Assembly: GCA_964476375.1 (NCBI GenBank)
Contig: CAYYZW010000030.1
Coordinates: 1-8,165, forward strand
DNA from: SAT2750 sp964476375
GTDB taxonomy: Bacteria; Planctomycetota; Planctomycetia; Pirellulales; Pirellulaceae
DNA: 8,165 nucleotides
Direction of reading: 5' to 3'
Position 1 is the first letter of the stretch. Each line of letters starts with the position of its first letter. This document shows positions 7,967-8,165 of this stretch, piece after piece. The notes under the pieces were generated by a model. It did not search any database. It was not told the DNA's origin and worked only from the letters and a program-made list of their open reading frames with translations. Both the position numbers and the translations under genes were made by a program.

Positions 7967-7971
7967 CTCCC
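7967..7971 (-). promoter_or_regulatory. Ribosome binding site of the Gfo/Idh/MocA gene
   Basis: The minus strand reads GGGAG six bases before the ATG at 7960. It decides between this start and the ATG at 7984, since it would lie inside the coding region if 7984 were used. Confidence 0.6.
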
Positions 7972-8005
7972 AGGCCGCCAACACCAGGCAGCATTACGAG
8001 GAAAC

Positions 8006-8165
8006 CTACCAGTCCACAGAAAGTCGCGTCCAGCGAATCCCACACGACCCTCCCTCCACGCACCAGTGCGTGGCCAGGATCGATCCATCATCCAGAACGA
8101 TCCCTGTAGGAAAACCAAAAGCGAAATCATCCAGTTCATCCACTCCCGACTGCACGCTCTCGGGC
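8006..8165 (-). CDS. C-terminal end of a sialidase/BNR-repeat-like protein (partial, 5' end outside the window)
   Basis: An open minus-strand frame enters from the right edge and stops with TAG at 8006-8008, giving 52 residues. It contains FAFGFPTGIVLDDGSILATH (14-33), then WCVEGGSCGIRWTRLSVDW to the stop. This resembles the last blade of sialidase or BNR-repeat proteins, where a proline and an 'LxDGSIL' turn precede a strand ending 'IRWTRLxVD'. Such proteins are six-bladed propellers that cleave or bind terminal sugars, often sialic acids. No catalytic residue can be judged because almost the whole protein lies outside the window. The stop is 45 bases before the start of the oxidoreductase on the same strand, consistent with one operon. 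The coding call rests on this conserved-looking end; the family call is weaker and another beta-propeller hydrolase is possible. Confidence 0.65.
   Translation of the reverse strand, partial: PESVQSGVDELDDFAFGFPTGIVLDDGSILATHWCVEGGSCGIRWTRLSVDW

Noticed and set aside
8057..8072. Inverted repeat CACGCAC-CA-GTGCGTG
   Set aside because: It lies inside the sialidase-like coding end, has a two-base loop that cannot form a good hairpin, and shows no second copy. It is probably chance or a consequence of coding.

Overview
The window looks like a stretch of planctomycete chromosome. Its G+C is moderately high by eye. It carries gene families that are expanded in Planctomycetes: a DUF1501 protein with a Tat-like leader, a lipoprotein multiheme cytochrome c with a tetratricopeptide tail, a Gfo/Idh/MocA oxidoreductase, an unusual MFS permease and the end of a sialidase-like protein. 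No marker gene fixes the species, so the assignment rests on family content alone.

Layout. Positions 1-141 are a leader region whose coding status is unclear. On the plus strand, 142-1578 encodes a DUF1501 protein. It converges, across 44 bases, on a minus-strand set that fills the rest of the window. In order of transcription (right to left) that set is: the C-terminal 52 codons of a sialidase/BNR-like protein (8006-8165, running off the right edge); a Gfo/Idh/MocA oxidoreductase (6887-7960); an MFS transporter (5392-6894) whose start overlaps the oxidoreductase stop by 8 bases; a 205-base gap holding a possible promoter; a DMFase-large-subunit-like protein (3573-5186); a 120-base gap; and a seven-heme cytochrome c lipoprotein with TPRs (1623-3452).

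How the genes may work together. The sialidase-like, oxidoreductase and MFS genes are closely packed and look like one transcription unit. The inferred job is release, uptake and redox modification of a sugar or sugar acid. The DMFase-like protein and the cytochrome are separated from that unit and from each other by larger gaps. They may be separate units, and nothing in the sequence ties their chemistry together. The DUF1501 protein is probably exported and its function is unknown.

I saw no tRNA, rRNA, CRISPR array, insertion sequence or phage gene, and no defence or secondary-metabolite system. The least ordinary item is the single-chain N,N-dimethylformamidase-like protein, which has no small-subunit gene beside it.
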